A DNA stretch of 64,000 nt from Bin127 sp965243235 (GTDB lineage: Bacteria; Chloroflexota; Dehalococcoidia; Lucifugimonadales; Lucifugimonadaceae). The position numbers and the translations under genes were made by a program. Under the pieces are notes generated by a model, which saw nothing but the letters and a program-made list of their open reading frames with translations, searched no databases and had not been told where the DNA came from. The DNA lies in the NCBI GenBank assembly GCA_965243235.1, contig CBDEUI010000004.1, forward strand, positions 1,054,001 to 1,118,000. The letters run 5' to 3'. Shown here piece after piece: positions 41,828 through 53,265 of the stretch (the stretch's first letter is position 1; every line of letters starts with the position of its first letter).

Positions 41828-43189
41828 TCAGGCGGCTTCGGAAATCGCTATGTCTTCCGGATCGATAGAGTTGCCTTGGCCATCGACGATCGTCGGATTT
41901 CCATGCTCAAAGATAGTGTCTTTGGTGACGATGCATTTTGTGGCGTCTGGACAGGACGGCAGGGCGTACATAGCGTCCATAAGCACATCTTCTACGATCG
42001 CTCGCAATCCGCGCGCTCCCATGCCACGGGCTTGCGCGTATTCAGCGATTGCTACTAAAGCATCTTCAGTGAACTCGAGATCCACGTCGTCCAAACCGAA
42101 TAGCTTCTCGTACTGCGACACGATAGAGTTCTTTGGTTCTACGAGCACTTTGACCATCTGGTCTAGCGTGAGGTCTGACAATCCGACCACGACCGGAACG
42201 CGTCCGATGAATTCGGGAATGAAGCCGTAGTTTCGCAGATCCTCAGGTGTAACGTCGGTCAAATCACGACCGTCACTCTGCGGTCGCTGGGGTAGCGATG
42301 CATACGCATCTACGATGGCGTTGGTGCGGAACCCCATCCCATTGCCTTCGCGAGATCGTCGCTCGCGCTTACGGATAATCTGGTCGATCCCATCGAAAGC
42401 ACCGCCTAGGATGAACAGGATGTTTTCGGTGTTGATCTGGATGAATTCTTGGTGCGGGTGCTTGCGACCACCATGGGGCGGAACATTGACCACATTGCCC
42501 TCGAGGATCTTCAACAGTGCTTGCTGAACGCCTTCCCCCGATACGTCGCGGGTTATTGATGGGTTCACATCTTTGCGCGCGATCTTGTCGATCTCGTCGA
42601 TATAGATGATGCCTCGTTCGGCCCTGGCGACATCGCCACCAGCCGCTTGCAATAGTCGTAGGAGAATATTCTCTACGTCTTCGCCGACATATCCCGCTTC
42701 TGTTATCGACGTGGCATCAACGATCGCGAACGGGACTTTCAGCACCTGTGCCATGATCTGTGCAAGATAGGTCTTGCCACAACCCGGAGGCCCGACCAAC
42801 ATGATGTTGGTCTTCTGCAACTCGATGCCGTCGTCTGTCTCGCTCTGTTGACTAGTTAGAACCCGTTTGTAGTGGTTGTAGACGCCGACGCTGAGGACCT
42901 TCTTCGCCTGCTCCTGACCGATTACGAACTGCTGCAGCTGGTCATAGATATCGACTGGCTTGGTAGGGTAGACGTTTGTCGGTTTGGTTTCGGCTGCGTC
43001 TTTGGATTTTGGGGCTTGAGTGGCTTGGCGTATGATGCCCCGGCAACGCTCGACACATTCATCGCAGATGAAGATGCTGTTGGGCCCGGCGATCAGCATC
43101 CGAATCTCTTGCTGCTGCTTTTTGCAGAACGAGCACCTTTTTTGCACCCGCCCCCTCTGGATAGAGGTTCTATCGCCGCTGCCGTTCAT
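41828..43189 (-). CDS. clpX: ATP-dependent Clp protease ATP-binding subunit ClpX
   Basis: ClpX unfolds tagged proteins and threads them into ClpP. The 453-residue product has the N-terminal zinc finger (CSFCKKQ near 19-22, CDECVERC), Walker A GPPGCGKTYLA, Walker B IIYIDEIDKIARK, a GGAFDGI sensor region, and RGMGARGLRAIVEDVLMDAMY with sensor-2 Arg. The pore loop GYVGEDV is intact, and the IGF-like loop (FIPEFIGRVPV region) is present. It lies directly after clpP. Confidence 0.97.
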   Translation of the reverse strand: MNGSGDRTSIQRGRVQKRCSFCKKQQQEIRMLIAGPNSIFICDECVERCRGIIRQATQAPKSKDAAETKPTNVYPTKPVDIYDQLQQFVIGQEQAKKVLSVGVYNHYKRVLTSQQSETDDGIELQKTNIMLVGPPGCGKTYLAQIMAQVLKVPFAIVDATSITEAGYVGEDVENILLRLLQAAGGDVARAERGIIYIDEIDKIARKDVNPSITRDVSGEGVQQALLKILEGNVVNVPPHGGRKHPHQEFIQINTENILFILGGAFDGIDQIIRKRERRSREGNGMGFRTNAIVDAYASLPQRPQSDGRDLTDVTPEDLRNYGFIPEFIGRVPVVVGLSDLTLDQMVKVLVEPKNSIVSQYEKLFGLDDVDLEFTEDALVAIAEYAQARGMGARGLRAIVEDVLMDAMYALPSCPDATKCIVTKDTIFEHGNPTIVDGQGNSIDPEDIAISEAA

Positions 43190-43248
43190 TTGGTCGATCC
43201 GATTTCGATTGGCCGGTTTCCTAAGTGCGAATGCTGGTGGTGGTTAGA

Positions 43249-43893
43249 CTATGCGGCTCCCGCTTGTAGAATTCTAGCGTCTCGCGGGTTTTCTGTGGCA
43301 TCGTGCACATGGTCGACTAGCCCGTATTCGACGGCTTGTTCGGCAGTCATCCAGAAATCGCGATCGCTGTCTCGAGCCACTTGTTCGTAGGGTTGCCCGG
43401 TGTGATCGGCGATGAGCTGACGCATCTTGTCTTGAATGCGCAAAGTTTCGCGAGCATGGATCTCGATGTCGGCTGCTTGACCTTGTGTGCCGCTCCAAGG
43501 TTGATGCATCATGATCGCTGAGTTTGGCAACGCGTATCGTTTCCCTCTCGTTCCCGCGGTCAACAAGATGGTTCCCATGCTTGCGCACAGACCTACTGCG
43601 ATTGTCGAAATGTCGCATGAGACGAGTTGCATCGTGTCGTATATCGCCATGCCGTCGTAAACCGAGCCCCCCGGCGAGTTGATGTACATGTTGATGTCGC
43701 GTTCCGGGTCGTCGGCCGCTAAGTAGAGGATCTGTGCCACGATAGTGTTTGCCACGGCCGAGTTTATCGGCGTCCCAAGGAAAATAATTCGCTCCTTCAA
43801 CAGCAACGAGTAGATGTCGTAGGCTCGCTCGCCGCGCGTACCGGTCTCGATGACCATCGGGATCAAGCTTTGAGGGTTTTCAATCTGTGCCAT
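43249..43893 (-). CDS. clpP: ATP-dependent Clp protease proteolytic subunit ClpP
   Basis: This 214-residue serine peptidase forms the double-ring chamber used by ClpX. The catalytic Ser is residue 105 in GLCASMGTILLTAG, His is residue 130 in AIMMHQP, and the Asp lies in the DSDRD stretch 175-179. The N-terminal propeptide-like region and the handle helix (EIHARETLRIQDKMRQL) are normal. The order tig-clpP-clpX on this strand is the usual bacterial arrangement. Confidence 0.97.
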   Translation of the reverse strand: MAQIENPQSLIPMVIETGTRGERAYDIYSLLLKERIIFLGTPINSAVANTIVAQILYLAADDPERDINMYINSPGGSVYDGMAIYDTMQLVSCDISTIAVGLCASMGTILLTAGTRGKRYALPNSAIMMHQPWSGTQGQAADIEIHARETLRIQDKMRQLIADHTGQPYEQVARDSDRDFWMTAEQAVEYGLVDHVHDATENPRDARILQAGAA

Positions 43894-43954
43894 GTGAATG
43901 TTTTCTCCGTGCTGAGACTGGGTTGAATTTGCGGGTATCTTCGTTTAATCCGAG

Positions 43955-45277
43955 TTACTCGTCGTCTTTTTCTGGATGATCTCCATCTGAAATTCCACGC
44001 GCCATCTCGATTACCTTGTCGATTGTTCGCTGGCGTTTAAGGAAACGCATGACCGACTCACGCGTCTGCTCGTTGTCTTCTAATCGCTGATCGTCCGATG
44101 CGGCGTTCTCATTGGCGGTTGCGATTTCAGCGGCAATGTCGCCATCTGGAATTTCAAGGTTTTCGGCTTCGACCAAACTCTCGATGACCAGAGCGTTTTT
44201 GATGTCACGTTCCGCCATTTCGTTGGCGCTGGTCACATCCTCTTCCGTCAGATCGTCCGCGGTGAATTGCTGACCGGCTCGAGCCGCCATCGATTGACGC
44301 TGTTGGATATAGCGTTCCAAAACGTTTCGTCCTTCGTATTCCACCACTATCGGCGAGATCGTGAAGTCACTCGCTTCAATGACATCGTCGAATAGCTTGG
44401 TGCGGATGTTGCCCAGCATGGTCTGCTCTGCACGCTGCTCAAGTTGGTCCCTGATGTGTTGCGTGAGTTGCTCAACAGTTTCAACCTCAGGGACCCCCGC
44501 CGACGTTGCCAACGCGTCGTCTAACTCTGGAAGCACCTCTTCATGTACATCTTTGAGCGCAACCGTCACGTTCGCGGTTTTGCCTGCGAATTGAGGTGAA
44601 TCGGCTTCGTCGGAAACCTCGAATGAGAACTCCTTGTCGTCTCCGGCGGACATGCCGATGATTCCTTTGTGTAGGCCGACGAAGACTTCACCATAGGTCT
44701 CCAGATCCAGGTTTAGCTGGATCTGCCGATCAGTGAAATCCCAAACCACCCGGTCGTCCGCCAACATTTTCAAGTCGATGGTGACTAAATCGTTTTCTTG
44801 AGCCTCGCGTTCGGCAGGTACCGAGTACGCTTGAGACCGACGCAGTTGCATCAGCAACGCGTCAACCGCTTCGTCAGACACTTCTTCGGGTTCTTCGTCG
44901 TAACGGATCGATTTGTAGTCGCTCAAAACGACACTGGGCTGGAGCGGGATAGTCGCGACGATCATGACGGAAGGTTCGGTTTGCTCCACGTTTACGCGCG
45001 GGGGCGCAAATGGGCTGAGGTCTTCGTCTCTGACCGCGTCCCCAACCGCCTCCGGAACGAGAGATTCCATCGCCTCATCGACGAGATAATCTTTTCCGAC
45101 GTAGTTCTGCAGGATCGCCCGCGGTGCTTTTCCTTTACGAAAACCCGGAATGTTGACCCGCTGGGCAACGCGCCTAGCGGCAGCGTTCATGTGCTTGCCA
45201 ACGCGTTCCTGCTCGACTTCTAGCCTAAGCACAACTTCGCCGTTTTCCGAGCTTTCTCGTGATACGTTCAAACCCAA
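43955..45277 (-). CDS. tig: Trigger factor
   Basis: This ribosome-associated chaperone and peptidyl-prolyl isomerase is 440 residues. The N-terminal ribosome-binding domain has the signature GFRKGKAPRAIL. The PPIase domain follows (AQENDLVTIDLKMLADDRVVWDFTDRQIQL, KEFSFEVSD), then a helical C-terminal arm domain. The start is TTG at 45277, with GAAAGAG close upstream. The acidic tail (SDGDHPEKDDE) is usual. It precedes clpP by 61 bases. Confidence 0.95.
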   Translation of the reverse strand: MGLNVSRESSENGEVVLRLEVEQERVGKHMNAAARRVAQRVNIPGFRKGKAPRAILQNYVGKDYLVDEAMESLVPEAVGDAVRDEDLSPFAPPRVNVEQTEPSVMIVATIPLQPSVVLSDYKSIRYDEEPEEVSDEAVDALLMQLRRSQAYSVPAEREAQENDLVTIDLKMLADDRVVWDFTDRQIQLNLDLETYGEVFVGLHKGIIGMSAGDDKEFSFEVSDEADSPQFAGKTANVTVALKDVHEEVLPELDDALATSAGVPEVETVEQLTQHIRDQLEQRAEQTMLGNIRTKLFDDVIEASDFTISPIVVEYEGRNVLERYIQQRQSMAARAGQQFTADDLTEEDVTSANEMAERDIKNALVIESLVEAENLEIPDGDIAAEIATANENAASDDQRLEDNEQTRESVMRFLKRQRTIDKVIEMARGISDGDHPEKDDE

Positions 45278-45348
45278 CTCTTTCGTGTCGCGGTGCTCTG
45301 GACGCGAACTCGTACTGCAAGACGCGCGAATCTGGGATTTTGCGCGCG

Positions 45349-45364
45349 GTTGCTGCGCAGCAAC
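45349..45364. repeat. Perfect 16-bp palindrome between aspS and tig
   Basis: GTTGCTGCGCAGCAAC is fully self-complementary and lies within the 135-base gap separating aspS and tig. It may be a hairpin terminator for aspS or an operator; no U-tract is seen. Confidence 0.45.
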
Positions 45365-45412
45365 TCCTACGATTCTAACTTACCGCCGATTTGCCAAGCC
45401 CGCGAGGCGTGG

Positions 45413-47209
<1,797 letters not shown>

Positions 47210-47337
47210 GAGAGTTCCTAAAGTGTGTTGGTGGTCATGCGCGACAGAGCCGAACTGCGTGTTGGAGAAACCCCGTTCATTGCAACTTTGACGCCGTCGC
47301 TACGGGTGCAGACTTCGTCTGAACAGAAACATCGAGA

Positions 47338-48012
47338 TCAAACGTCTCGGGGTTCCCGCCCAGACCGTAGATTATCCGCAAACTTCCAGAGGCCGGTAAC
47401 CAACACCGACGCTGCGATAACTTTCAGGAAGTCGCCGGGCAAGTAGATGTACATGCCGTCCATCAACAACTTGCCGTCAGCTGGCCATCCGAAGTCACCG
47501 ACTGCCAACCAGATGATCGCTGGTATGTATACAGCGATGCCGCCTAGAGCGTTCGCCCATAGCGAGTTGGAACGGTCAAAGCCGTATTGGCTCAGTGCTC
47601 CGACGACGGCAGTCGCGAGGAGAAATCCGAGAAGGTAACCGCCGGTCACACCTGTGACGTATGCCCAACCGTCGGCTGGCGTTGTAAAGCCCCAAGGTTG
47701 ATTCGCAAATGCCAAGAACCCCAACGCCCCGATGGCTAGGTATCCAAATACGGAAATCAAACCCCACCGGAAACCCATCACGCCACCAGCGGTCAATATC
47801 GCCAAGGTTTGCAGCGTTATCGGCGTCGGATTGTCCGGTAGATAAAACCGGATCTTGCTACAGACAACGATTAGTGCGATAAAGGCAATGCTTGCCGCGA
47901 TGCGGTGTCGAGTACCCGCACCCGGTACCAACCAATCGAAGAGCGACGGTCCCCATGTCAGGGGAAACGACCTTTTGAGACCAGAAGGATGGGCTATGGT
48001 CGGAGTGTTCAT
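47338..48012 (-). CDS. bioY: Biotin transporter BioY (ECF S component)
   Basis: This 224-residue membrane protein is the substrate-binding S component of a biotin ECF importer. Family motifs are VCSKIRFYLPDNPTPITLQTLAILTAG, LGFLAFANQPWGFTTPADGWAYVTGVTGGYLLGFLLA, and a late GWPADGKLLMDGMYIYLPGDFLKVIAA. Six hydrophobic segments are seen. No ECF ATPase or T component is adjacent. It lies 44 bases downstream of an Lrp-type regulator gene on the same strand. Confidence 0.93.
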   Translation of the reverse strand: MNTPTIAHPSGLKRSFPLTWGPSLFDWLVPGAGTRHRIAASIAFIALIVVCSKIRFYLPDNPTPITLQTLAILTAGGVMGFRWGLISVFGYLAIGALGFLAFANQPWGFTTPADGWAYVTGVTGGYLLGFLLATAVVGALSQYGFDRSNSLWANALGGIAVYIPAIIWLAVGDFGWPADGKLLMDGMYIYLPGDFLKVIAASVLVTGLWKFADNLRSGREPRDV

Positions 48013-48056
48013 TCCGGATCAGACAATCCAAACTGAGCTGGTCGTTGGTGTTCTGC

Positions 48057-48503
48057 TCAAACCTCTAGCGGCAGACTATAGGAACGTTTTCGCACACCTA
48101 AAGAAACGAACGTCTCGGTGCGTTGCACGCCGGGTGTCTTACCGACATGATCGCGGATGAATTCGCCGAGGCTCTCGGCGTTGGGCAAAGTTGCCCAAGC
48201 GAAAACGTCGTAAGTGCCCGTCGTAATGCTGACCAAAGTAGTGTACTTGAACTCCGCCATTCGAGATGCGACCTCTTCGAGCATGTCGGGTTCGACTTGC
48301 ATGCCGATGAGGACCTCGGACTCGTAACCCATCTTCTGTGGGTCCTGAACAGTCACGATATTGATCGTCTTGTCGCCGGTGAGTTTTTTCAGGCGTCTAC
48401 GGACTGTGCCTTCACTCACTTTGACCTTTTTGGCGATTTTTGCGTTTGCGGCACGCCCGTCTTCATTTAATGCAGCGATTATTTGACGATCGATTGAGTC
48501 CAT
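48057..48503 (-). CDS. Lrp/AsnC family transcriptional regulator
   Basis: This 148-residue regulator has an N-terminal helix-turn-helix (MDSIDRQIIAALNEDGRAANAKIAKKVKVSEGTVRRRLKKLTGD) and a C-terminal RAM/AsnC ligand domain (SEVLIGMQVEPDMLEEVASRMAEFKYTTLVSITTGTYDVFAWATLPNAESLGEFIRDHVGKTPGVQRTETFV is condensed here to its hallmarks: VLIGMQVEP, TGTYDVF and PGVQRTETF). It immediately precedes bioY, so it may regulate it; the effector is unknown. Confidence 0.92.
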   Translation of the reverse strand: MDSIDRQIIAALNEDGRAANAKIAKKVKVSEGTVRRRLKKLTGDKTINIVTVQDPQKMGYESEVLIGMQVEPDMLEEVASRMAEFKYTTLVSITTGTYDVFAWATLPNAESLGEFIRDHVGKTPGVQRTETFVSLGVRKRSYSLPLEV

Positions 48504-48884
48504 TCAGCATGTTCTCCTGATTACGTAACTTGTCCTTCCGACACCATTGCGGGTTGCAACGTTCGCTGGCTGGGTGCCAAGCGTTAACCATATCAATGCT
48601 CTTGAATGACAGATGTCGAAATCAGAGCGGCGAATGCATACGATTACGTTGCACAAACCTTGATTGTATTGCAAGAAAGCGTAAAAATCAACACTAAAAT
48701 TGATCGCCCGGAATGGGGCTTTAGATGATGCGAACCGAATAGCGTCGGGACCGTACCAACGTAGCGGTTGCATTACAATTTTAATCGCGAGGTGGGCTGG
48801 TTCACAACTTGATCGGACTGGATCACTTGACGGTACCTCGCAATAACGAATTCCAAACGGATTGACCGTAACGGAGAGTAGGAA
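48504..48884. other. 381-base intergenic region, no gene seen
   Basis: This gap separates the divergent Lrp and HesB-type genes and is AT-richer than its neighbours. It must hold promoters for both directions, but no convincing hexamer pair, hairpin or conserved motif stands out. The only clear site is GGAGAG just before ATG 48885. Confidence 0.5.
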
Positions 48885-49241
48885 ATGTTGAACGAGCAAC
48901 AAGCCGCGATTGTGTCATTTACCCCGGCGGCACTTGACAAGCTGGTGGAGGTGATGGCCGAACAAGACGCGACTGACTCGTACCTGCGGATCTCTGCGGC
49001 GGCAACTCCTCAAGGCGGCGTCGAGTATGCATTCGGGCTCGAAGACGAGCCGGCTGACGACGACACATCTTTGCAGGACGGTATGGTCAAGGCGCTCGTT
49101 GATGAACAGAGCATTCCGCTAATCAGTGGTTCAAGTATCGACTACGTGGAAGGCTTTCAGCGATCAGGCTTTGTGATCTCGAACCCCAACTTCGCTGGCG
49201 GTTGCGCGTGTGGTGGTGGCGGATGTGGCTGCGGCGGATAA
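48885..49241 (+). CDS. HesB/IscA-type iron-sulfur accessory protein, atypical cysteines
   Basis: This 118-residue A-type carrier-like protein has VSFTPAALDKLVEVMAEQ, the LRISAAATPQGGVEYAFGLED strand pair, and GSSIDYVEGFQRSGFVISNPN. The family's first cluster Cys (in GGCSG) is missing: the segment reads ATPQGG. The C-terminal CGCG region is expanded to CACGGGGCGCGG with four Cys. Cluster binding would therefore differ from IscA. It lies 75 bases upstream of a ferredoxin gene. Confidence 0.82.
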   Translation: MLNEQQAAIVSFTPAALDKLVEVMAEQDATDSYLRISAAATPQGGVEYAFGLEDEPADDDTSLQDGMVKALVDEQSIPLISGSSIDYVEGFQRSGFVISNPNFAGGCACGGGGCGCGG

Positions 49242-49316
49242 TATATAACGTCGGACCCAAAAACATTGTTGCGGTGACTGCAACTACGCCGCTTCAGTAA
49301 CCGGAGCAAATAGACG

Positions 49317-49583
49317 GTGACCTACATAATCTCGAAAGCCTGTGTTGACGTAATGGACGGCTCGTGCGTCGACGTGTGCCCGGTCGATTGCATCTACTCG
49401 AAACCCGGCGACAGGATGCTGTACATCAGCCCTGACGAATGCATAGACTGTGCCGCGTGCGAACCAGTTTGCCCCGAGAATGCGATCTTCCCAGAAGATC
49501 AGGTCCCGGACGACGAACAAGAGTACATCGCCCTAAACTACGACTACGATTACGACAGTTCCGAGCCCGGTAAGAACACCTAG
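49317..49583 (+). CDS. 7Fe-type ferredoxin
   Basis: This 88-residue electron carrier matches the FdxA pattern: CVDVMDGSCVDVCPVDCI carries the 3Fe-4S ligand Cys, and CIDCAACEPVCPENAIF carries the 4Fe-4S cluster Cys. The acidic tail (YDYDYDSSEPG) is short. The start is GTG 49317, 11 bases after GGAG. Partners could include the siroheme reductase encoded at 51424. Confidence 0.93.
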   Translation: MTYIISKACVDVMDGSCVDVCPVDCIYSKPGDRMLYISPDECIDCAACEPVCPENAIFPEDQVPDDEQEYIALNYDYDYDSSEPGKNT

Positions 49584-49687
49584 TCGTTCGGTTCCGAGAG
49601 GCGTACTGTCGCGCCTCTTCGTCTAGTGCCACGAGCGAGTGTTGCTAGATTCCTCGTCGCACTCGGAATGACATAGCTTGGCGCGAT

Positions 49688-50365
49688 TCAACCGATTGCC
49701 TGCAATGCTTCGGTTAACGACATCCGGATCGTCGTGAATATCGGTGTTTCCGAATCAGTGAATTGAGCTCCCGGCACTTCTCGCAAATCCATCACTAGAG
49801 ATACGAACTCTGAAGGGTCGTCGGTCTCAAATGCGACCACGAACTCTGGGTCGTCGATCCCGAACGAATAGGTCGTGTTTATCGTCACCCCCGGATAACT
49901 GTGGCCGATTCGGAAATGGTCGTTCATCATCCCTTGGCGTTCTTCCATTGACAAGCCGTACCAAGGTCGAGTCTTGGTCATGGGGTAGACGATGAAGTAG
50001 CGTTTGTCCTTGCGCTCAACCTCGGGGTTACCGCCGCCGTGCTTGTAGCGTGTCTTGCGGCGGAGAGAGAGATACGAGTGAGGTTGGTCGAAGTGCGCGG
50101 CAGCCTCCGTACGATTGATCGCCACGGCCGTCGCGTGAAAGGCCTCAACGCTTGGCGCGCTCTGAAGCAGTAGCAGGTCTACGTCCGCACGAGTACCGAC
50201 CGCGCTGAAACTAGATATCGGCTCCACGTCGTCGCCGACCTCTTGGATTGTCGCAACGAGTTCTTCCCGCAACTGAGTCTTGTGGCTCGGTTCAAGTAAT
50301 CTCCAAGACGGTCGCGCTTTGAAGAACGAAAACTTCACGTAGTCACCGTATTCGATGTTTGGCAT
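49688..50365 (-). CDS. Chlorite dismutase-family protein, HemQ-like
   Basis: From ATG 50365 this is about 225 residues; a TTG at 50398 would add 11. The C-terminal half carries the HemQ pattern YFIVYPMTKTRPWYGLSMEERQGMMNDHF, then GIDDPEFVVAFETDDPSEF, VMDLRE and SETPIFT. HemQ decarboxylates coproheme to heme b in the coproporphyrin-dependent pathway. The presence of RPWYGLS and MMNDHF, with the heme His region, supports HemQ over a chlorite dismutase. No other heme gene is adjacent. Confidence 0.82.
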   Translation of the reverse strand: MPNIEYGDYVKFSFFKARPSWRLLEPSHKTQLREELVATIQEVGDDVEPISSFSAVGTRADVDLLLLQSAPSVEAFHATAVAINRTEAAAHFDQPHSYLSLRRKTRYKHGGGNPEVERKDKRYFIVYPMTKTRPWYGLSMEERQGMMNDHFRIGHSYPGVTINTTYSFGIDDPEFVVAFETDDPSEFVSLVMDLREVPGAQFTDSETPIFTTIRMSLTEALQAIG

Positions 50366-50563
50366 AGTATTACGGAGGCTTTGGCTAGGGGTGTTCAATT
50401 GAGGTTGAACACACTAGATTCGGACGAATTCTGACCATAAAAGTATAGAAAATTAGACGATCTCCGAACGATGTCAAACGCGGGTGACCGACGCAGTACG
50501 ATCGGACTCGGTTGTTTTTCGAGCAAACCCGCCAAAGAGGCAGTACCGCCAAACAGATCTCCC

Positions 50564-51400
50564 ATGCCCGAACTAGCCGTAATGTCACTCATCCGCGACG
50601 ATCAACCGCTCAACGCGATGGTCGATTTCGCCGTTGAAAACGATTTCAAAGCGATAGAACTCAACGGTAGGCGGCACTGTGCCGAAAAACTATCGCAAGA
50701 AGATCTCGACTACTTCCGCGGTGTCGCAGATGCGCACGACATCACGATTAATCTCCACTATAACCACAGCGCCTTGCCGGGCTCGCACAGCGCGAGTGTG
50801 TGGCAAAAAACGTTGGAGAGTTTGAAACGCAATCTCGAGATGACAAAGAATCTGGGCGGCAAAGTGGTCGTCTTACACCCCGGCAAAATCGATGTCCCAA
50901 CCTTGGCAGCTCCCGAAGACGGTTCCGAATTAATACGTCGCGAAGCGATACGAAACCTAAAGAGGTTTGTACGCCAAGTCGCTCCAGTCGCCGAGGGATT
51001 GGGCATCAACGTCTGTATCGAAAACCTGTTTCACGATCCAGGTTACGTCCTGCAGTCATACGAGGATCTTGCGTCCGTGATCGACGATGCGGATAGTCCC
51101 AACGTCGGCGCAACTGTCGACGTTGGTCACTGCAACAGAGGCGATGGTATTCCCGACGCGATAAGAGTCCTCGGCGATCGTGTGCGTCACCTGCACCTCA
51201 ACGATGTCATCGACGGCGTAGACCACCATGAGATCGGCACTGGCATCCTCGATCTAGACGAGATGGAGCCTCTGGTCGCGCACGATCTCAATGTTGAGTT
51301 TGCGACGCTGGAGGTCGGGGCTCGTTCGCCTGACGGCGAAGGAATAATCCTAAGGAGCCGCGACGTACTGAGAAAACGGTACGGCGCCGCGGTTGGCTGA
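50564..51400 (+). CDS. Sugar phosphate isomerase/epimerase (xylose isomerase-like TIM barrel)
   Basis: From ATG 50564 (PELAVMSLIRDD) this is 278 residues, matching the family start; the open frame from 50471 adds 31 residues with no good ribosome site. AP-endonuclease-2-type TIM-barrel features are present: AIELNGRRH, VVLHPGKID (metal His), ICIENLFHDPGYV-like CIENLFHD (Glu), VGATVDVGHCNRG (Asp/His), HLHLNDVIDGVDHHEIGTG (His) and E in FATLEVGARSPDGEG. The substrate is unknown. Confidence 0.88.
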   Translation: MPELAVMSLIRDDQPLNAMVDFAVENDFKAIELNGRRHCAEKLSQEDLDYFRGVADAHDITINLHYNHSALPGSHSASVWQKTLESLKRNLEMTKNLGGKVVVLHPGKIDVPTLAAPEDGSELIRREAIRNLKRFVRQVAPVAEGLGINVCIENLFHDPGYVLQSYEDLASVIDDADSPNVGATVDVGHCNRGDGIPDAIRVLGDRVRHLHLNDVIDGVDHHEIGTGILDLDEMEPLVAHDLNVEFATLEVGARSPDGEGIILRSRDVLRKRYGAAVG

Positions 51401-51423
51401 ATAGCTAGAATGCCAGCGGCGCT

Positions 51424-53220
51424 TCAGACTGCGCACTCGCCTTCGCCGCGCTCCAATTTGTAAAGCACGGTCTTTCCCCAGTCCATGTACGTGTTGATGT
51501 TCTCGCGCCCAAGCTCCATCCCTCCGACCTCTGCCTTCCACGGACCGAACATATCTTCGTAGGGCTTCGTACCAACACGATCCACGAATGCGTTGAACTC
51601 TTCGCCTTCGTTGCGGTTCGCCTTGTAGTGATCGATGATCATCTCCAACGCTTCTCCGGCTCGTTTGGCGGGAACCCTAGCTCGTACACGGTTTCCTACA
51701 CGTACCGGACCGTCAGTCGATTCGCCAGCGATGAACAGCTCATACGCTGGAACTTGTCCACCTCCGCCTCTCATCACCGCACCGTGGAATCCGATATTCG
51801 CCACGTGGTGCTGGCCGCAGGAGTTAGGGCACCCGCTTGCCTTGATATGAATCTTGGAGACCAGAGGATCGGAAACGTCCAATGTGTCCAACTTCTCTCC
51901 TAGGGCTTTGTTCAAGCCCATTGACGAAGTGATTCCGAGCTTGCATGAGTCGGTGCCGGGGCAAGTCACGATGTCTCGGATTGTCTCGCGACCACTCGTC
52001 GCCATTCCGATCTCTTTGAGTGCCAGATAAACGTCGTACAACGCCTCTGTTCGCACCCATCGGAACACGATGTTCTGCTGCTGATCGATTCGAGCGCGGC
52101 CACCGCCGTATTCGCGAGCGATATCGGCTAGGGGTTGCCACTGTTCCGCGTAGATGTCACCACGTTCGACACGGACGTAGACGACGTTGAAGCCTTCTTG
52201 CCGCTGCTCTTCAACTGAAGATGCCTTCCAGAGGTTGTAGTCTGCATCGTTGGTCGGTTCTGTTGCGGGGTTCGAGGGTGGTGCAGGCGCGTCTGCTTCT
52301 TCGTCTTCGATGAAGAGGAGGGTCTCGAGATCGATATCTTTGTTCGCCCAATCTCCCTTGAGTTCTTCGGCGACCATTTCGCGGAATTTCTCGATGCCGA
52401 GGCGCTTGATGGTGTATTTGATGCGCGCGCGCATCAAGTTCTTACGCTCTTCGTCCTGGCGGTTGAAGATCCTCAACGCGGCTTCGGCGTGTCGGATGAA
52501 GTCCTCAACTGGCACGAATTCGCTCAATGTCTCCGCCATCTGCGGCATGATCGACAGACCGCCACCTACGACGATCTTGAAGCCGCGTTTGCCGTCACGC
52601 TCTCGGGCGATGAAGCCCATGTCGTGGAACGGTGTCATCGCTTCGTCTTTTTCGGAGCCAGAGAAGGCCGTCTTCGACTTACGGGGCATGTTCTGTGTCG
52701 TAGGGTGTCGCAGGAAATATCGCGCATACGCGGCGGCGTACGGGGAAACATCGAACACTTCATCTTTAGACACGCCGGCCGTCGGGTGTGCGACAACGTT
52801 GCGAACGGTGTTCCCGCACGCTTCTCGCGTCGTCAGTCCGACATCGCCGATCATGCGCATCAGATCAGGTGTTTCGTCCAATGGAACGTGGTGGAACTGG
52901 ACGTTTTCGCGTGTGGTGAGGTGGCCCTTCTTCAGCGGCGCGTATTTCTCGGAAACTTCACCGAGGACCTCTAGTTGCCGCGCGGTCAAACCGCCGAAGG
53001 GGGCTTTGATGCGAACCATTTGCCGGTCGGGTTGGCGTTGTCCGTAGATGCCTTGTCGCAACCGGAATCGCATAAATGCCGTCTCTTCGAAATCGCCGGC
53101 TCTGAAACGTTCCTTCTGCGCTTCGAAATTGGCGATCTCTTCGCCGCTGATCAGCAACACCCGCTCTCCGTCGGCATCGGGTGTCCATTCTGTCTGTTTG
53201 GGGGTTACGCTCGTGGTCAC
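51424..53220 (-). CDS. Ferredoxin-dependent nitrite/sulfite reductase
   Basis: This 598-residue siroheme and 4Fe-4S enzyme reduces nitrite to ammonia or sulfite to sulfide. Two NIR/SIR ferredoxin-like half domains are visible (MVRIKAPFGGLTARQLEVL, LTTRENVQFHHVPLDE). The cluster ligands are in TCPGTDSCKLGIT and SGCPNSCGQHHVANIGFHG. Substrate specificity cannot be fixed; neither a sulfate-assimilation nor a nitrate gene adjoins. An acidic linker near residue 310 (EDEEADAPAPPSNPATEPT) splits the two modules. Confidence 0.93.
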   Translation of the reverse strand: MTTSVTPKQTEWTPDADGERVLLISGEEIANFEAQKERFRAGDFEETAFMRFRLRQGIYGQRQPDRQMVRIKAPFGGLTARQLEVLGEVSEKYAPLKKGHLTTRENVQFHHVPLDETPDLMRMIGDVGLTTREACGNTVRNVVAHPTAGVSKDEVFDVSPYAAAYARYFLRHPTTQNMPRKSKTAFSGSEKDEAMTPFHDMGFIARERDGKRGFKIVVGGGLSIMPQMAETLSEFVPVEDFIRHAEAALRIFNRQDEERKNLMRARIKYTIKRLGIEKFREMVAEELKGDWANKDIDLETLLFIEDEEADAPAPPSNPATEPTNDADYNLWKASSVEEQRQEGFNVVYVRVERGDIYAEQWQPLADIAREYGGGRARIDQQQNIVFRWVRTEALYDVYLALKEIGMATSGRETIRDIVTCPGTDSCKLGITSSMGLNKALGEKLDTLDVSDPLVSKIHIKASGCPNSCGQHHVANIGFHGAVMRGGGGQVPAYELFIAGESTDGPVRVGNRVRARVPAKRAGEALEMIIDHYKANRNEGEEFNAFVDRVGTKPYEDMFGPWKAEVGGMELGRENINTYMDWGKTVLYKLERGEGECAV

Positions 53221-53265
53221 GGTTTGTTCGCTCTTATAAATGCCTGCGCACCGGCGCCTCTTTAC

